Notes: a model not told the origin generated them from the sequence alone. 64,000 bases of DNA from Thiotrichaceae bacterium UBA4486 (GCA_002389045.1 DGNS01000006.1:62001-126000); one strand, 5' to 3'. Counted from the stretch's first letter, positions 38,930-50,195 are shown. Made by a program: numbers and translations.

Positions 38930-39235
38930 TTACCATTCTGAACAGAAAATCTGTTCCCTCTCGGAATCACAAATGGCCACGATGGCCGGATGCTTGATGC
39001 TGCGTTCCGGGGAGATGGCATAGAATTTTTCCCTGACCTCGGCGGTCCTGCCGATCACCTTGACATTGTACTGGTTCCTGATTTCATTCTCTATGACGGT
39101 CGGCAGGAAGAACAGGCCCACACCGGCATGCCCGAATGATTTCAGCAAGGCGCTGTCATTATTTTCACCGACTATCTCCGGCGCGACTCCCGTATTATCA
39201 AACCACTTAAGGTGGCGGGACAAGAACCGGGGGCC
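38930..39235 (-). pseudogene. C-terminal remnant of a NhaR-like LysR regulator
   Basis: About 100 codons encoding the last third of a LysR-type activator resembling NhaR: LKWFDNTGVAPEIVGENNDSALLKSFGHAG and later VIGRTAEVREKFYAISPERSIKHPAIVAI are recognisable in pieces. The helix-turn-helix and most of the effector domain are absent, and no start with a ribosome site exists. No nhaA-type antiporter gene is nearby. It is most likely a decaying fragment. Confidence 0.82.
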
Positions 39236-39285
39236 AGAATGCCGGATACGGGACGGCCCGGTTGGGCCGGAACCGTGGCTTCCCG

Positions 39286-40023
39286 TTAACCGCGCTTTTT
39301 GGTTTTCAATGGAAACAGCATGGAAACCTGCCGGCGATAATCCTTGTAGGTATCTCCGAAGGATCGGATCAGGTCACGCTCTTCAAACTGGACGGCGACG
39401 ACAATGTATAATGTGGTAACCACCGCAAACAACAGGTGGCCCGTGGTCATATGCGGTGTCGCCCAGAAAGCAATGATAAAACCGGTCATGATAGGATGGC
39501 GAATATAGCGATACAGACCGGGTGTGGTAAATTCAACCGATGTGTACTCGCGGTCTTTCAGCAGCAGGTACGTCTGACGTAATCCGAACAGGTCAAAATG
39601 ATTGATCATGAACGTCGACAGCAGTGCGAATATCCAGCCGGCCCAGAACAAAATATTCAGGATCATGGTGCCGGCCCTGTTCTCCACGCTCCATATTACG
39701 CCGGTCATCGGTTGCCACAGCCAAAAAAGCAAAATGAGCGCAAGGCTCGATAATAAAACGTAGGTACTGCGCTCGATCGGCTCGGGAACATAACGCGTCC
39801 ACCAGAGTTTGAACGCCGGCCGCGCCATGACACTGTGCTGCAAAGCAAAGATAAAGAGAAGAATAATATTAATCACCAACGAGACGACAAACGGCCCCTC
39901 GGCGCCGCTATCAATGGATTTGGGCACAACCAGGTTACCGACAAATCCGATGGCATAAAGAAAGCTGAGAAAAAAAATCAGGTAGGAAATAACACCGTAA
40001 GAAAAAGCCAGCGACTTGTTCAT
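39286..40023 (-). CDS. mddA: Methanethiol S-methyltransferase-like membrane protein
   Basis: 245 aa from the ATG at 40023, after GGGGGAGATC. Five or more membrane helices, with a C-terminal isoprenylcysteine methyltransferase-type SAM site: GLYRYIRHPIMTGFIIAFWATP and later EERDLIRSFGDTYKDYRRQV. The segments NLVVPKSIDSG, ALQHSVMARPAFK and INHFDLFGLRQ match the MddA family as I remember it, which methylates methanethiol to dimethyl sulfide. Product assignment is from family resemblance. It stands alone, next to the nhaR remnant. Confidence 0.82.
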   Translation of the reverse strand: MNKSLAFSYGVISYLIFFLSFLYAIGFVGNLVVPKSIDSGAEGPFVVSLVINIILLFIFALQHSVMARPAFKLWWTRYVPEPIERSTYVLLSSLALILLFWLWQPMTGVIWSVENRAGTMILNILFWAGWIFALLSTFMINHFDLFGLRQTYLLLKDREYTSVEFTTPGLYRYIRHPIMTGFIIAFWATPHMTTGHLLFAVVTTLYIVVAVQFEERDLIRSFGDTYKDYRRQVSMLFPLKTKKRG

Positions 40024-40455
40024 GATCTCCCCCGTCACCGGATTTTTTTCCGGTTTGCTATTGAATTATTGAAATTTCACAAGCGATCACAAGTATAGGC
40101 AGATTATAAGCGGATAAAAACCGCGGACTGCCGATCATCGCTTACCCACGGCCGTGACCGTTAAAAAATAATGAATAATCAATGTGCTGAAAAGCACCAT
40201 TCGGGCAGCCCGGCCAGATAGCTACGACTTTATATTACGAAACCCGGGATACCAACGCTCCGCTTCCCGGCGGTCCGGTAGATAAATCCGACCAATTTAC
40301 CTCGCCTGCCGGCCGTCTCGTCGGCTTGCCGCACCCGGGAAAATCTATTACTAAAGGTGACGGAAGCAGGCGGTCCACCCTGTTATAATGAGGTCCGGCA
40401 ACCTTTGGCATATGCCTCCATCAATACCCCCGAACCAGCCGGGCAATGACAAATA
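40024..40455. other. Intergenic region between mddA and trhP
   Basis: 432 bases with no credible ORF. It contains a small hairpin GTGCT-GAAA-AGCAC near 40188 and several CCCGG-type short inverted repeats. The extended -10 promoter of trhP lies at its right end. Confidence 0.6.
40381..40389 (+). promoter_or_regulatory. Extended -10 promoter of trhP
   Basis: TGTTATAAT matches the extended -10 consensus TGnTATAAT, 67 bases upstream of the trhP start. The -35 region is weak, as is usual for extended -10 promoters. Confidence 0.5.
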
Positions 40456-41748
40456 ATGAAAGCACCTGAACTCCTCTCACCCGCGGGCACGCTGCAACAT
40501 ATGCGCTATGCGTTCGCCTATGGCGCCGACGCGGTCTACGCGGGCCAGCCCCGCTACAGCCTGCGCGCGCGCAATAACAGTTTTACAGTGGAAAACCTGC
40601 GCCAGGGGATCAGCGAAGCCCATGCCGCCGGCCGAAAATTTTTTGTAGCCAGCAATGTTCTGCCGCACGATAACAAGGTCAAAACCTATCTGCGCGATAT
40701 GACGCCTGTCGTTGAGATGCGGCCCGATGCGCTGATCATGGCCGATCCCGGCCTGATCCTGCTGGTCCGGGAAACCTGGCCGGACCAGCCGGTACACCTT
40801 TCCGTACAGGCCAATACCATGAACTCGGCCAGTGTGCGCTTCTGGCAATCCATGGGCCTGACCCGGGTTATCCTGTCGAGAGAGCTGTCCCTGGACGAAA
40901 TCGAACGAATTCGCCAGCAATGCCCGGATATCGAACTGGAGGTGTTTGTCCACGGCGCCCTGTGCATCGCTTTTTCCGGACGCTGCCTGCTGTCCGGCTA
41001 TTTTAACCGGCGAGATGCCAACCAGGGGACATGCACGAATTCCTGCCGCTGGCAATACCGCCTGCACGACGCACGGCAAACAGAAAGCGGCGACCTCGAA
41101 CCGGCTCCGGCAAAATCCGCCACCGCGCATTTGCTGGAAGAACAGGAGCGACCCGGTGAACTGATGCCGATCGAGGAAGACGAACATGGCACCTATATAC
41201 TGAATTCCAAAGATCTGCGCGCAGTCCAGCATGTGCATCGACTGGCCGCCATCGGAATCGACTCTCTGAAAATCGAGGGCCGCACCAAGTCGTGCTACTA
41301 CACGGCCAGGGCAACCCAGGTCTATCGCCGCGCGATCACCGACGCCATGGCGGGCAGGCCTTTCGACAGCGGGTTATCCGCCATGCTCGACGGCCTCGCC
41401 AACCGCGGCTACACCGAAGGTTTTTATCGCCGCCACACGCCGGATGAATATCAGAATTACCGGTCCGGCAGTTCAATCAACTTCAGCCAGCGCATTGCCG
41501 GCGAGGTCCTGAGCCGGGATACACGCCCCGGCATGCTCGGTCTGGCCGTCAAAAACCGGTTTTCGGTGGGCGATACCATGGAGTTGATGTTGCCGGCGGG
41601 TAATCACCGGTTCACTCTTGAACACATGGAAGACAGGCAAGGCCGGCCGGTTACCACCGCGCCCGGTTCCGGCTATGAAGTATGGATCAAGGCACCGGTG
41701 GCGACGACGGGAGAGCACGGGTTGCTGATTGTCAACGTGCAGGATTAA
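40456..41748 (+). CDS. trhP: Peptidase U32 family tRNA hydroxylation protein
   Basis: 430 aa, homologue of E. coli YegQ/TrhP, needed for 5-hydroxyuridine at position 34 of certain tRNAs. The start MKAPELLSPAGTLQHMRYAFAYGADAVYAG is diagnostic, as is the U32 region EVFVHGALCIAFSGRCLLSGYFNRRDANQGTCTNSCRW (in pieces), with several conserved cysteines that probably bind an Fe-S cluster. ILNSKDLRAVQHV and DSLKIEGRTKS follow. Despite the name, protease activity is not expected. Confidence 0.92.
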   Translation: MKAPELLSPAGTLQHMRYAFAYGADAVYAGQPRYSLRARNNSFTVENLRQGISEAHAAGRKFFVASNVLPHDNKVKTYLRDMTPVVEMRPDALIMADPGLILLVRETWPDQPVHLSVQANTMNSASVRFWQSMGLTRVILSRELSLDEIERIRQQCPDIELEVFVHGALCIAFSGRCLLSGYFNRRDANQGTCTNSCRWQYRLHDARQTESGDLEPAPAKSATAHLLEEQERPGELMPIEEDEHGTYILNSKDLRAVQHVHRLAAIGIDSLKIEGRTKSCYYTARATQVYRRAITDAMAGRPFDSGLSAMLDGLANRGYTEGFYRRHTPDEYQNYRSGSSINFSQRIAGEVLSRDTRPGMLGLAVKNRFSVGDTMELMLPAGNHRFTLEHMEDRQGRPVTTAPGSGYEVWIKAPVATTGEHGLLIVNVQD

Positions 41749-42065
41749 ACCGGGTTACTGCTGCCCCGGATGCCGGGCCGGCAGGCATAGCACCCACCAA
41801 TATCACAAATACGCTTTCGCACCGTGCGTGCCTCGTACGGTCTGCCCGGTCATAAACAATTCATCCATCGGGGTTTCTACCCATCACCATGACCCGACCT
41901 CCGGAACATCCCGGTACTGAAACGCTCACCGGGTATACATCTTAAACCGGGAAAGCCCGAACACTAAAGTAAATCCCGCCGCCGACCGATATTGGCACTG
42001 GAAGTGCAGTTTCTGTCCTGACGCAGGGGGTGCCTGGTCATAAATCAATAATCAGAGGTGCGGTA
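41749..42065. other. Intergenic region between trhP and the chemoreceptor gene
   Basis: 317 bases, no credible ORF. A GC-rich imperfect hairpin (CCCGGATGCCGGG near 41764) may slow transcription after trhP, but no T-run follows. The chemoreceptor ribosome site AGAGGTG is at its right end. Confidence 0.5.
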
Positions 42066-43751
42066 ATGAAAATCAAAAACCCGGTTTTTGTATGGATATT
42101 GCTATCTGCCGGTGCCGGACTGGCTCTTGTTTATGGTGGTGTTACGCTGTTCGGCCAATCATCGGGGGATTCCATGCAACAGCAATTGATATTGATCTCA
42201 GCGATCATATCAGTGGCCTGCCTTATCATATTTTTCCAGCACAGAATCCACAAAAAAGCCCTGCTCGTGAAACTTGCGGAAATTGAACGTCTACTCGGCG
42301 ATACGCCTTCCGATGCTTCCCGTTTCAACATGGACACTCGCGATCCACTCGATGTACTGGCGAAATGCATAGAAACCTACAAGAACAAAATGGAGCATGC
42401 CATCAGCCAGATAATCTGTACCAGTGACCGCGTTGCCATTGGTTCCGCCGAGGTCTCTTACTTCCTGGACAATCTGAAGACCACCATTAACGACAACGCC
42501 AGCCAGACCAACCAGATCAGCGTTGCCGTGGAAGAAATCTCGAGCACCAGCAATGTCATTGCCGAGTATGCGACTTCGGTCACCAATGTCGTCGGCGAAG
42601 CGCACAAACACAGCAGCGAGGGTATCCAGGCGATCGAGAGTATCAATGAACATATCAACCGGTTTCTGGATAATGTAACGCGTTCCGCCGAAGACACGCG
42701 TTATCTGCAAACGCTGTCCGGAAAGATCCAGAGCATTACTCATGTCATCAACGGCGTTGCCGAACAAACTAACCTGCTTGCCCTCAATGCGGCCATCGAG
42801 GCGGCGCGCGCAGGCGAACACGGGCGGGGTTTTGCTGTAGTCGCCGACGAGGTGCGGACACTGGCCAACCAGACCACAACGGCAACAAAGGAGATCGGTT
42901 CCATGCTCGAGGAAATCCAGCAACAGGCCAGGAACTCCGTCCAGACCATGAGCACACTGGAAGAAGGTGTCAATAACGTGGTTTCCATATCCAATAATGC
43001 CCGGCTGACTTTTGACAATATTCATAACAGTTGCCTTGAAACCGAGGAAAAGATCAAGGAAATAGACCGTATATTGAAAGATCACGTATACGCGAATAAC
43101 GAAATATCTGCATCCGTGGTCGATATATCGGAAAAAATCAAATCAGCAGGCGAGCGCACTTCCGAAATCTCCGAGGAAGCCGTTCAACTTTCGGAAACCG
43201 GGGAGAAACTCGGCGTCATCGTGGCGCAATTTGAAACCGGCACCCGGCACGATGTCGTCCGTAACATGGCCATGAAAGCCGCCGCTGATGTTGCCGCCTG
43301 TTTTGAACAGTCCATCGAAAAGGGCCTGATCCGGGAAGGGGACCTGTTTGACACGGATTATCAACCCATAACCGGTACCAATCCGGAAAAATACACGACC
43401 CGCTATGACCAGTTTACCGATCGCGTCCTGCCGGCAATCCAGGAACCCCTGCTCGATCAGCATGGCATCCTGTTCGCCGGCGCCGTGGACATCAACGGCT
43501 ATTTCCCGACCCACAACAAACGCTATGCACAGGCGCTAACCGGTGATTACCACACGGATCTCAAGAACAACCGTACCAAACGGATATTCAGTGACCGTAC
43601 CGGTAAACGTTGCGGCAACCATACGGAGAAATTTTTACTGCAAACCTACAAGCGGGATACCGGGGAAATCGTGCACGATATTTCAGTGCCCATTTATGTA
43701 AACGGGCGGCACTGGGGCGGATTCAGAATCGGTTATATGAGCGAACAATAA
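42066..43751 (+). CDS. Methyl-accepting chemotaxis protein with C-terminal sensory domain
   Basis: 561 aa from the ATG at 42066, after AGAGGTGCGGTA. Two N-terminal membrane helices (about 5-24 and 38-56) enclose only a very short loop. The cytoplasmic methyl-accepting coiled coil follows, with the signalling tip [23 protein letters not shown] (about 232-254; split here as [15 protein letters not shown] and RAGEHGRG). After it comes a domain of about 170 residues with [26 protein letters not shown] and [17 protein letters not shown]. The sensor is thus C-terminal and cytoplasmic, sensing an internal ligand or redox state. No che genes are adjacent. Confidence 0.9.
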   Translation: MKIKNPVFVWILLSAGAGLALVYGGVTLFGQSSGDSMQQQLILISAIISVACLIIFFQHRIHKKALLVKLAEIERLLGDTPSDASRFNMDTRDPLDVLAKCIETYKNKMEHAISQIICTSDRVAIGSAEVSYFLDNLKTTINDNASQTNQISVAVEEISSTSNVIAEYATSVTNVVGEAHKHSSEGIQAIESINEHINRFLDNVTRSAEDTRYLQTLSGKIQSITHVINGVAEQTNLLALNAAIEAARAGEHGRGFAVVADEVRTLANQTTTATKEIGSMLEEIQQQARNSVQTMSTLEEGVNNVVSISNNARLTFDNIHNSCLETEEKIKEIDRILKDHVYANNEISASVVDISEKIKSAGERTSEISEEAVQLSETGEKLGVIVAQFETGTRHDVVRNMAMKAAADVAACFEQSIEKGLIREGDLFDTDYQPITGTNPEKYTTRYDQFTDRVLPAIQEPLLDQHGILFAGAVDINGYFPTHNKRYAQALTGDYHTDLKNNRTKRIFSDRTGKRCGNHTEKFLLQTYKRDTGEIVHDISVPIYVNGRHWGGFRIGYMSEQ

Positions 43752-43895
43752 TTACGGTAATACCCGTTCAAACAGGGCCGGGTTTATAATGCTCCGATAA
43801 AAAATTGTCCTGAATGTTTTCTAAACGCGGCTGGAATCCGGCTGCGGGCTGCATTAATACAAACAATGCGATCATCGTTTTTGCTGATTCGTTAA
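43752..43895. other. Short intergenic segment
   Basis: About 145 bases after the chemoreceptor gene with no recognisable signal. To its right lies the degenerate mer-linked ORF. Confidence 0.4.
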
Positions 43896-44261
43896 TTACA
43901 TCCCACCGCAGCAACCAGGTCCGCCGGGAACAGGGCCTGCGGCTGCGACGTTAACATGTTCCGTGTCGGGCAATGTAATACCCGCCGGCCAGGCCCCGGC
44001 GTGATAACGTGCCAGCACTTCCACCATCCCACCAGCGCCACCGCATTCCGTTACAGTGGCATCATGTATATAGTAAAAATCACCTGCCTCGTTTCAGAGC
44101 GTGGCGATGATTTCATCGGCAAGAATGCGCGCCTGTTCGAGCCGGGCTTCTGCCGGCAGTGCCCTCACCTTGAGCGAAATAACCGGCAGTACGCAGGGTG
44201 TCAGGTTCAGAAGAATCCCACTGCAGAAGGCGATAACGAGTTGCCAGACCAGTTCAGACAT
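43896..44261 (-). pseudogene. Chimeric DsbD/CcdA-like ORF with in-frame TGA
   Basis: Starting at the ATG at 44261 (good site AAGGGGATAATTTG), the first 30 residues MSELVWQLVIAFCSGILLN and LTPCVLPVISLKV are the first membrane segment of a DsbD/cytochrome c biogenesis-type protein. The remaining helices are missing; instead an unrelated stretch (PAEARLEQARILADEIIATL) follows, then a TGA at 44094-44096, then 65 more open codons in the same frame. This tail is Gly/Cys-rich (ECGGAGG, PGGPGCCGGM). It lies downstream of merA and may have been part of that operon. Most likely a deletion fusion decayed by a nonsense mutation; a selenocysteine codon is possible but unsupported. Confidence 0.5.
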
Positions 44262-44374
44262 CAAATTATCCCCTTGCATTTCACGAATATTCGTCACCGA
44301 CTTCTACAATCACCGCATTCAGAAATGGCGGCCGGGGGAATGATTGTTCCCGATCAGGATTCAAAAAGTAATAT

Positions 44375-46268
<1,894 letters not shown>

Positions 46269-46301
46269 CGTTTGTTTCTCATGGCATAGACAGATGGTGT
46301 A

Positions 46302-46332
46302 AGCTTAATTCCGTACTTAAGTACGGAGTCAA
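46302..46332 (-). promoter_or_regulatory. MerR-controlled promoter and operator
   Basis: On the minus strand -35 TTGACT (46327-46332) and -10 TAAGCT (46302-46307) are separated by 19 bases, the overlong spacing that needs MerR-Hg(II) distortion. The spacer holds the operator TCCGTACTTAAGTACGGA (46310-46327), a perfect 18-bp palindrome. It drives merC-merA and overlaps the merR promoter region. Confidence 0.93.
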
Positions 46333-46337
46333 TCGGT

Positions 46338-46742
46338 ATGCAGACGAATCTCGATAATCTGACCATCGGCGCTTTTGCCAGGGCCGCCGAGGTCAATGTG
46401 GAAACCATCCGTTTTTATCAGCGTAAAGGACTGCTGCCGCAGCCGGTGCGTCCTCCCGGCAGCATCCGCCGCTATGGCAAAGCAGACGTGGCGCGGGTGA
46501 AGTTTATCAAGGCCGCCCAACGGCTGGGTTTCAGCCTGGATGAAGTCGCACAGCTCCTGCAACTGGAGGACGGCACCCGGTGCAAACAGGCCAGCATGCT
46601 GGCCGGGCAAAAGCTCCGGATTGTGCGCGAGAAGCTGTCAGACTTGAAGCGCATGGAGTCGGTGTTGGCCGGACTTGTACATGCCTGTCATACACGCAAG
46701 GGAAATATCTCCTGCCCGCTCATTGATGCCTTGCGTGAATGA
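46338..46742 (+). CDS. merR: Mercury-responsive transcriptional regulator MerR
   Basis: 134 aa. The N-terminal winged helix opens with [26 protein letters not shown] in the family pattern. The three Hg(II)-binding cysteines are present: one in GTRCKQAS (near 81) and two in [15 protein letters not shown] (near 116 and 125). It is divergent from merC-merA, starting 6 bases from the -35 box of their promoter, and is expected to repress without mercury and activate with it. Confidence 0.96.
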   Translation: MQTNLDNLTIGAFARAAEVNVETIRFYQRKGLLPQPVRPPGSIRRYGKADVARVKFIKAAQRLGFSLDEVAQLLQLEDGTRCKQASMLAGQKLRIVREKLSDLKRMESVLAGLVHACHTRKGNISCPLIDALRE

Positions 46743-47081
46743 TGTGGAAAGTTGCCGAATCAAGTGATCAAAACAGGGTGATCACTGATCCACACGACTG
46801 TCAGTAGAGGACTGCTTACCCTGTTTACACCAGCCGGCTAATGGGTGACCTTTACTTTGCACATACGCAATGGTCCACATCATGTTCATCACCATGGCCA
46901 TCGTCGCGACCAGATACGTTCGGCCTGCGGGAGTGGAATTTCATAGTACTCTCGGGATGAGCGGATATTTATACAACGTTTCACTGTCAGCTAACGATTA
47001 CCGGACCCTGGCAAAAAAAGCGTCTATATTTTCTTCACTCGGCAAAACCGGGATTAATTGTTTGTCCTTCATGGCTCCGTC
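46743..47081. other. Region between merR and the radical SAM gene
   Basis: 339 bases. A 71-codon plus-strand ORF (46870-47085) and short minus-strand ORFs exist, but none has a ribosome site or recognisable content. It probably contains the end of the mer module and spacer DNA. Confidence 0.4.
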
Positions 47082-48032
47082 TTAGGTTATGGTCACTCCC
47101 TTGTTCAGGTTCAATATACCCAGAGCAACTTTGGCGACTTCCTTCAGGCCGTAACGATCGCGCATGTTACACCGATTGCAGAGTTCCGGAATAGGTGGCT
47201 GCGACTCGCGAAGCCTCAGCACCTCACGCACGCTTAACCGATCTATCGACCCCAACCGATGCTGATGACTGATATCGTTGTAACAGTAAAGGTAATCGCC
47301 GTCGGCAGTGATAAACAGATCCACATTGCGTGGTAGACAGCGAAACCGGTTGTGCCAGTTTTGAAGAACGACCTCCTTAAATGAGGGCACAAAGTCCAAT
47401 TCCTGGGAATGCAGGTCATAACGTTCGATGTTCTGGCGCAAGCGCCGGGTGGCCAGTCGATGATCACACAGCCGGCCGGCGCGATTATAGAGCGTCGGCG
47501 ACATGGTCAGATGGGTGATGCCGTGACGGTGTAGCCAGGCAATAGTCTGTTCCAGGGTATCCAGGCACTCCTCCAGGGGGGTGAGGCTGATGGCGACCTC
47601 CGTGCGGCGCAACACTTTCTGCGCCAGCACGATATTCTGCATTACCCGCCGATGGTCCAGATTGACATGCACCGCTTCGTAGACCGCCTTCACCACACTG
47701 GAAAAAGAGATGGTCAGGGTACCGATGGCACCGTCCAGGTGGCGCAAGCGATCCTCATCGAGCCGTTCGCCATTACTGACCATATCGAAGCGAACCGGGT
47801 GCGCCGCGACCTTCTCGATAAATTTTTCAAACAGGGGATGCGTGGTCGGCTCACCGTAACCGGCCACCACCACCCGGAACACATCCTCGGGACCAAGCCG
47901 GCTCAACACGCGGGCAAAGGTAGCGTAACTCATTAATCGGGGCCGGACGATTGCCTCCCGGGGACACATCACGCAACGCGCATTGCATTTGCCCGTCCAC
48001 TCCATATTGATCGCCACCCGATATCGGCTCAT
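47082..48032 (-). CDS. Radical SAM protein with SPASM-like C-terminus
   Basis: 316 aa. The radical SAM cluster motif CNARCVMC (CxxxCxxC, about 16-23) is near the N-terminus, followed by VVVAGYGEPTTHP, the SAM-binding GxxEP-like segment. Further cysteines lie in RFRCLPRNVDLF, GDYLYCYND and ELCNRCNMRD near the C-terminus, as in SPASM/twitch domains that bind extra Fe-S clusters. Substrate unknown. The start overlaps the end of the upstream flavin-oxidase-like gene by four bases, so the two products probably act together. Confidence 0.85.
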   Translation of the reverse strand: MSRYRVAINMEWTGKCNARCVMCPREAIVRPRLMSYATFARVLSRLGPEDVFRVVVAGYGEPTTHPLFEKFIEKVAAHPVRFDMVSNGERLDEDRLRHLDGAIGTLTISFSSVVKAVYEAVHVNLDHRRVMQNIVLAQKVLRRTEVAISLTPLEECLDTLEQTIAWLHRHGITHLTMSPTLYNRAGRLCDHRLATRRLRQNIERYDLHSQELDFVPSFKEVVLQNWHNRFRCLPRNVDLFITADGDYLYCYNDISHQHRLGSIDRLSVREVLRLRESQPPIPELCNRCNMRDRYGLKEVAKVALGILNLNKGVTIT

Positions 48033-48553
48033 GCTTCGACTCCCACCGGCAGCAGGCGAGGGATATAGCGGTCACAGTTAGGCACCACCTGTTCAACATC
48101 CACTGCTACCACCCGTGCGGCACCCGGGAAACAGGCCATCAGATCACCGGTTTCGTGAATCGAGGCACGGCCGTTGATACGCAGACGGGCACCGTCGTTG
48201 AAATCGATAAACAAACAGCCCACACGGGGATTTTGCAATATGTTGCCCAGACTCATAAAGGCGCCATTACCCTCGAAATCGGGAAACACAAACCGCTTGC
48301 TGTCGATTACGGCAATGGCGTAGGGATTGCCGCCCTTGAAGGAACAGTCGCACTCCCCCCTGGCATTACTGGTCGCCAGAAAGAAAAACGGCGCCCTGGC
48401 AAGGCGGGGTATAAAGGTAGCCGGGATCTCCCGATACAACAGACGTTCGCGACGGGGCCGGTCCCAAAGCGACCGGGTACCCCAACGGTATTGGGCGGTC
48501 TGTTCACCTGAATGGAAAAAGTCATCACTGGCGCTGGGGGAATGCTGTGTCAT
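48029..48553 (-). CDS. Pyridoxamine 5'-phosphate oxidase-like (FMN-binding) protein
   Basis: 174 aa from the ATG at 48553, after GGAG at a 9-base spacing. The split-barrel flavin-binding fold is recognised from FFFLATSNARGECDCSFKGG, FVFPDFEGNGAFMSLGNILQNPRVGCLFID and RLRINGRASI in pieces, the pattern of PNPOx-like proteins that bind FMN or F420. An N-terminal extension (SGEQTAQYRWGTRSLWDRP) resembles that of proteins annotated as pyridoxamine oxidase-family or MSMEG-type. It is first in a two-gene operon with the radical SAM gene. Confidence 0.82.
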   Translation of the reverse strand: MTQHSPSASDDFFHSGEQTAQYRWGTRSLWDRPRRERLLYREIPATFIPRLARAPFFFLATSNARGECDCSFKGGNPYAIAVIDSKRFVFPDFEGNGAFMSLGNILQNPRVGCLFIDFNDGARLRINGRASIHETGDLMACFPGAARVVAVDVEQVVPNCDRYIPRLLPVGVEA

Positions 48554-48894
48554 AAGGCGGGCTCCGAAAGGGTTGCGAGCCACCGAGACTAAAACAGCCG
48601 CCTTAAGGGAATCTTAACGCGTTGACACCGGCATCCTGCAACCTATCCAGGTCGGCGCTGGATCGGGATGTGAAACCGGAACAATTCTTCGCTCCGGACT
48701 GAGACCGTTCTGACCGTGGCACTTGAGCATGATCGGTGCTGTTGGGTGGGTTACGAATAGACCATATGGGAAAAACAATAATGCATGGATGCCACGCATG
48801 ACATCAACTTGCACAACAAGCACCACGATCTTGAGCGGTCCGCTGACCGTTACCTGCGCCAGCGGACCGGGAAAACGCTTACTCTACCGGATAG
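48554..48894. other. Intergenic region upstream of the flavin-oxidase-like gene
   Basis: 341 bases. Overlapping short ORFs on both strands show no recognisable product. It probably holds the minus-strand promoter and the lost 5' part of the ADP-ribosylglycohydrolase. Confidence 0.4.
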
Positions 48895-49416
48895 TTGTAC
48901 AGCATTACTCGCCCGATGGCCCCTGAAGAACGGCTGTTATTACCGATACACGAGTGTTTACCCACTCGCTCGGGTTGGGGGACATTTAGCAGGCTTGCGC
49001 ACACTTTGGACAAACTCCAGGAAAAGCCAGGTCATGAAGAAACGACGAATGCCATAAAACAAGCCGTTCAATTTGCTGATGAATATGAATTATCTCCAGT
49101 CAATGTCGAAAAACCGGGTTCCAGATGGGTTGCAGAGGAAGCTCTTGCCATCTCGCTTTTTTGTGCGCTTAAAGCTACTGATTTTCGAACCGGTGTATTG
49201 GCCTCGGTAAACCATTCCGGTGATAGTGACAGTACCGGATCTATCTGTGGAAATATACTCGGAACATTATCCGGTATTGATGCAATACCGGATCAGTGGA
49301 AAGCAAACGTGGAAGGCAGTGATGTAATTACTCAGTTATCACATGATTTCATCGATGTTTTCATTACAGATGGCGAAAACGCGAATGTTGACAAAGGCCG
49401 TTACCCGCCCGGTTGA
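48895..49416 (+). pseudogene. Truncated ADP-ribosylglycohydrolase
   Basis: The open frame encodes the C-terminal part of a DraG/ARH-type ADP-ribosylglycohydrolase: WVAEEALAISLFCAL, then VNHSGDSDSTGSICGNILGTL, whose Asp residues (SGDSDS) are metal ligands, and GIDAIPDQW. Intact members are about 300 residues and carry a second metal site near the N-terminus; here only about 130 residues match and the upstream codons are unrelated. It is therefore probably non-functional. Confidence 0.8.
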
Positions 49417-49617
49417 TACATGGATCCTGAACAAAAATGGAGGCCCTCTAATTAAAACTATACTGATATCAAGTTTGTTTCAGATCACCGAATATTTGCT
49501 CTATTTTATTAATTGGCCTTTAAGGTGAAGAAACCGGCCGCTTTTCTCACCCCTAATCAACACTGTCCATACGATGACTTAACATTTAAATTTATTACCC
49601 AAAGAATTATTACGAAT

Positions 49618-50172
49618 TTATTCAGGTCTGAATTCAGGAGGAACCTGCTCTGCCCACCGCATGGAATATGATGTATCTTCCTTCTTGATTACTTCTTCTA
49701 ACATCTCTTCAGTCACTACTCCATTTATCCGATAGACCAATTCTCCCTCAGGATTATAAAAAAATGTCAGCGGGATCATGTCAACCGGTTTGCCAATCAC
49801 TTTACTCGCAAGCTTTTGGTCAACCATTAACAATGGATAGTTTATAAAATATTCCAGGGCAAAATTAGCCAGATCTTCTTTATCCGGATAACCAAAACTC
49901 GGCCAGTCCACCGTTAATCCTATAACCATCGCATCATTATTCTCATGATTATCGTGAAAATCCGTTAGATCATATAATTCATCACGACAATACGGACAGG
50001 CAATTGCCCATATATTTACAACAACCCATTTACCTTTACCGACATATTTATCCAGAGAATGATGATTACCATCCACGTCTTCCAAAACAAGATCATGCGC
50101 CTCGGATAAAGCCGCTTGAGAAAATATAACTAATAGTAAAGTGCAGACAAATATAGGTAGGGATTTCAACAT
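49618..50172 (-). CDS. TlpA-like thioredoxin-fold protein, exported
   Basis: 184 aa with a signal peptide (about 1-23, FVCTLLLVIFSQAALSEA). The thioredoxin fold carries an active-site CPYC in WAIACPYCRDELYDL (near 60) and the cis-Pro region DMIPLTFFYNPEGELV. Such proteins act as periplasmic thiol-disulfide oxidoreductases, for example in cytochrome or metal-centre maturation. It is AT-richer than the core genes and stands alone. Confidence 0.85.
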   Translation of the reverse strand: MLKSLPIFVCTLLLVIFSQAALSEAHDLVLEDVDGNHHSLDKYVGKGKWVVVNIWAIACPYCRDELYDLTDFHDNHENNDAMVIGLTVDWPSFGYPDKEDLANFALEYFINYPLLMVDQKLASKVIGKPVDMIPLTFFYNPEGELVYRINGVVTEEMLEEVIKKEDTSYSMRWAEQVPPEFRPE

Positions 50173-50195
50173 GACATCAACAGTCTAGGTCAAAA

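Noticed and set aside
40081..40400. c-di-GMP or other riboswitch before trhP or mddA
   Set aside because: Short GC-rich stems are present but no conserved riboswitch core could be matched.
44094..44096. TGA as a selenocysteine codon
   Set aside because: No Cys/Sec redox pair around the TGA and no convincing hairpin immediately downstream; a nonsense mutation in a decayed fusion is simpler. Kept as a testable finding only.
46870..47085. 71-codon ORF after merR
   Set aside because: No start signal, and its end overlaps the radical SAM gene on the opposite strand; content unlike any known protein.
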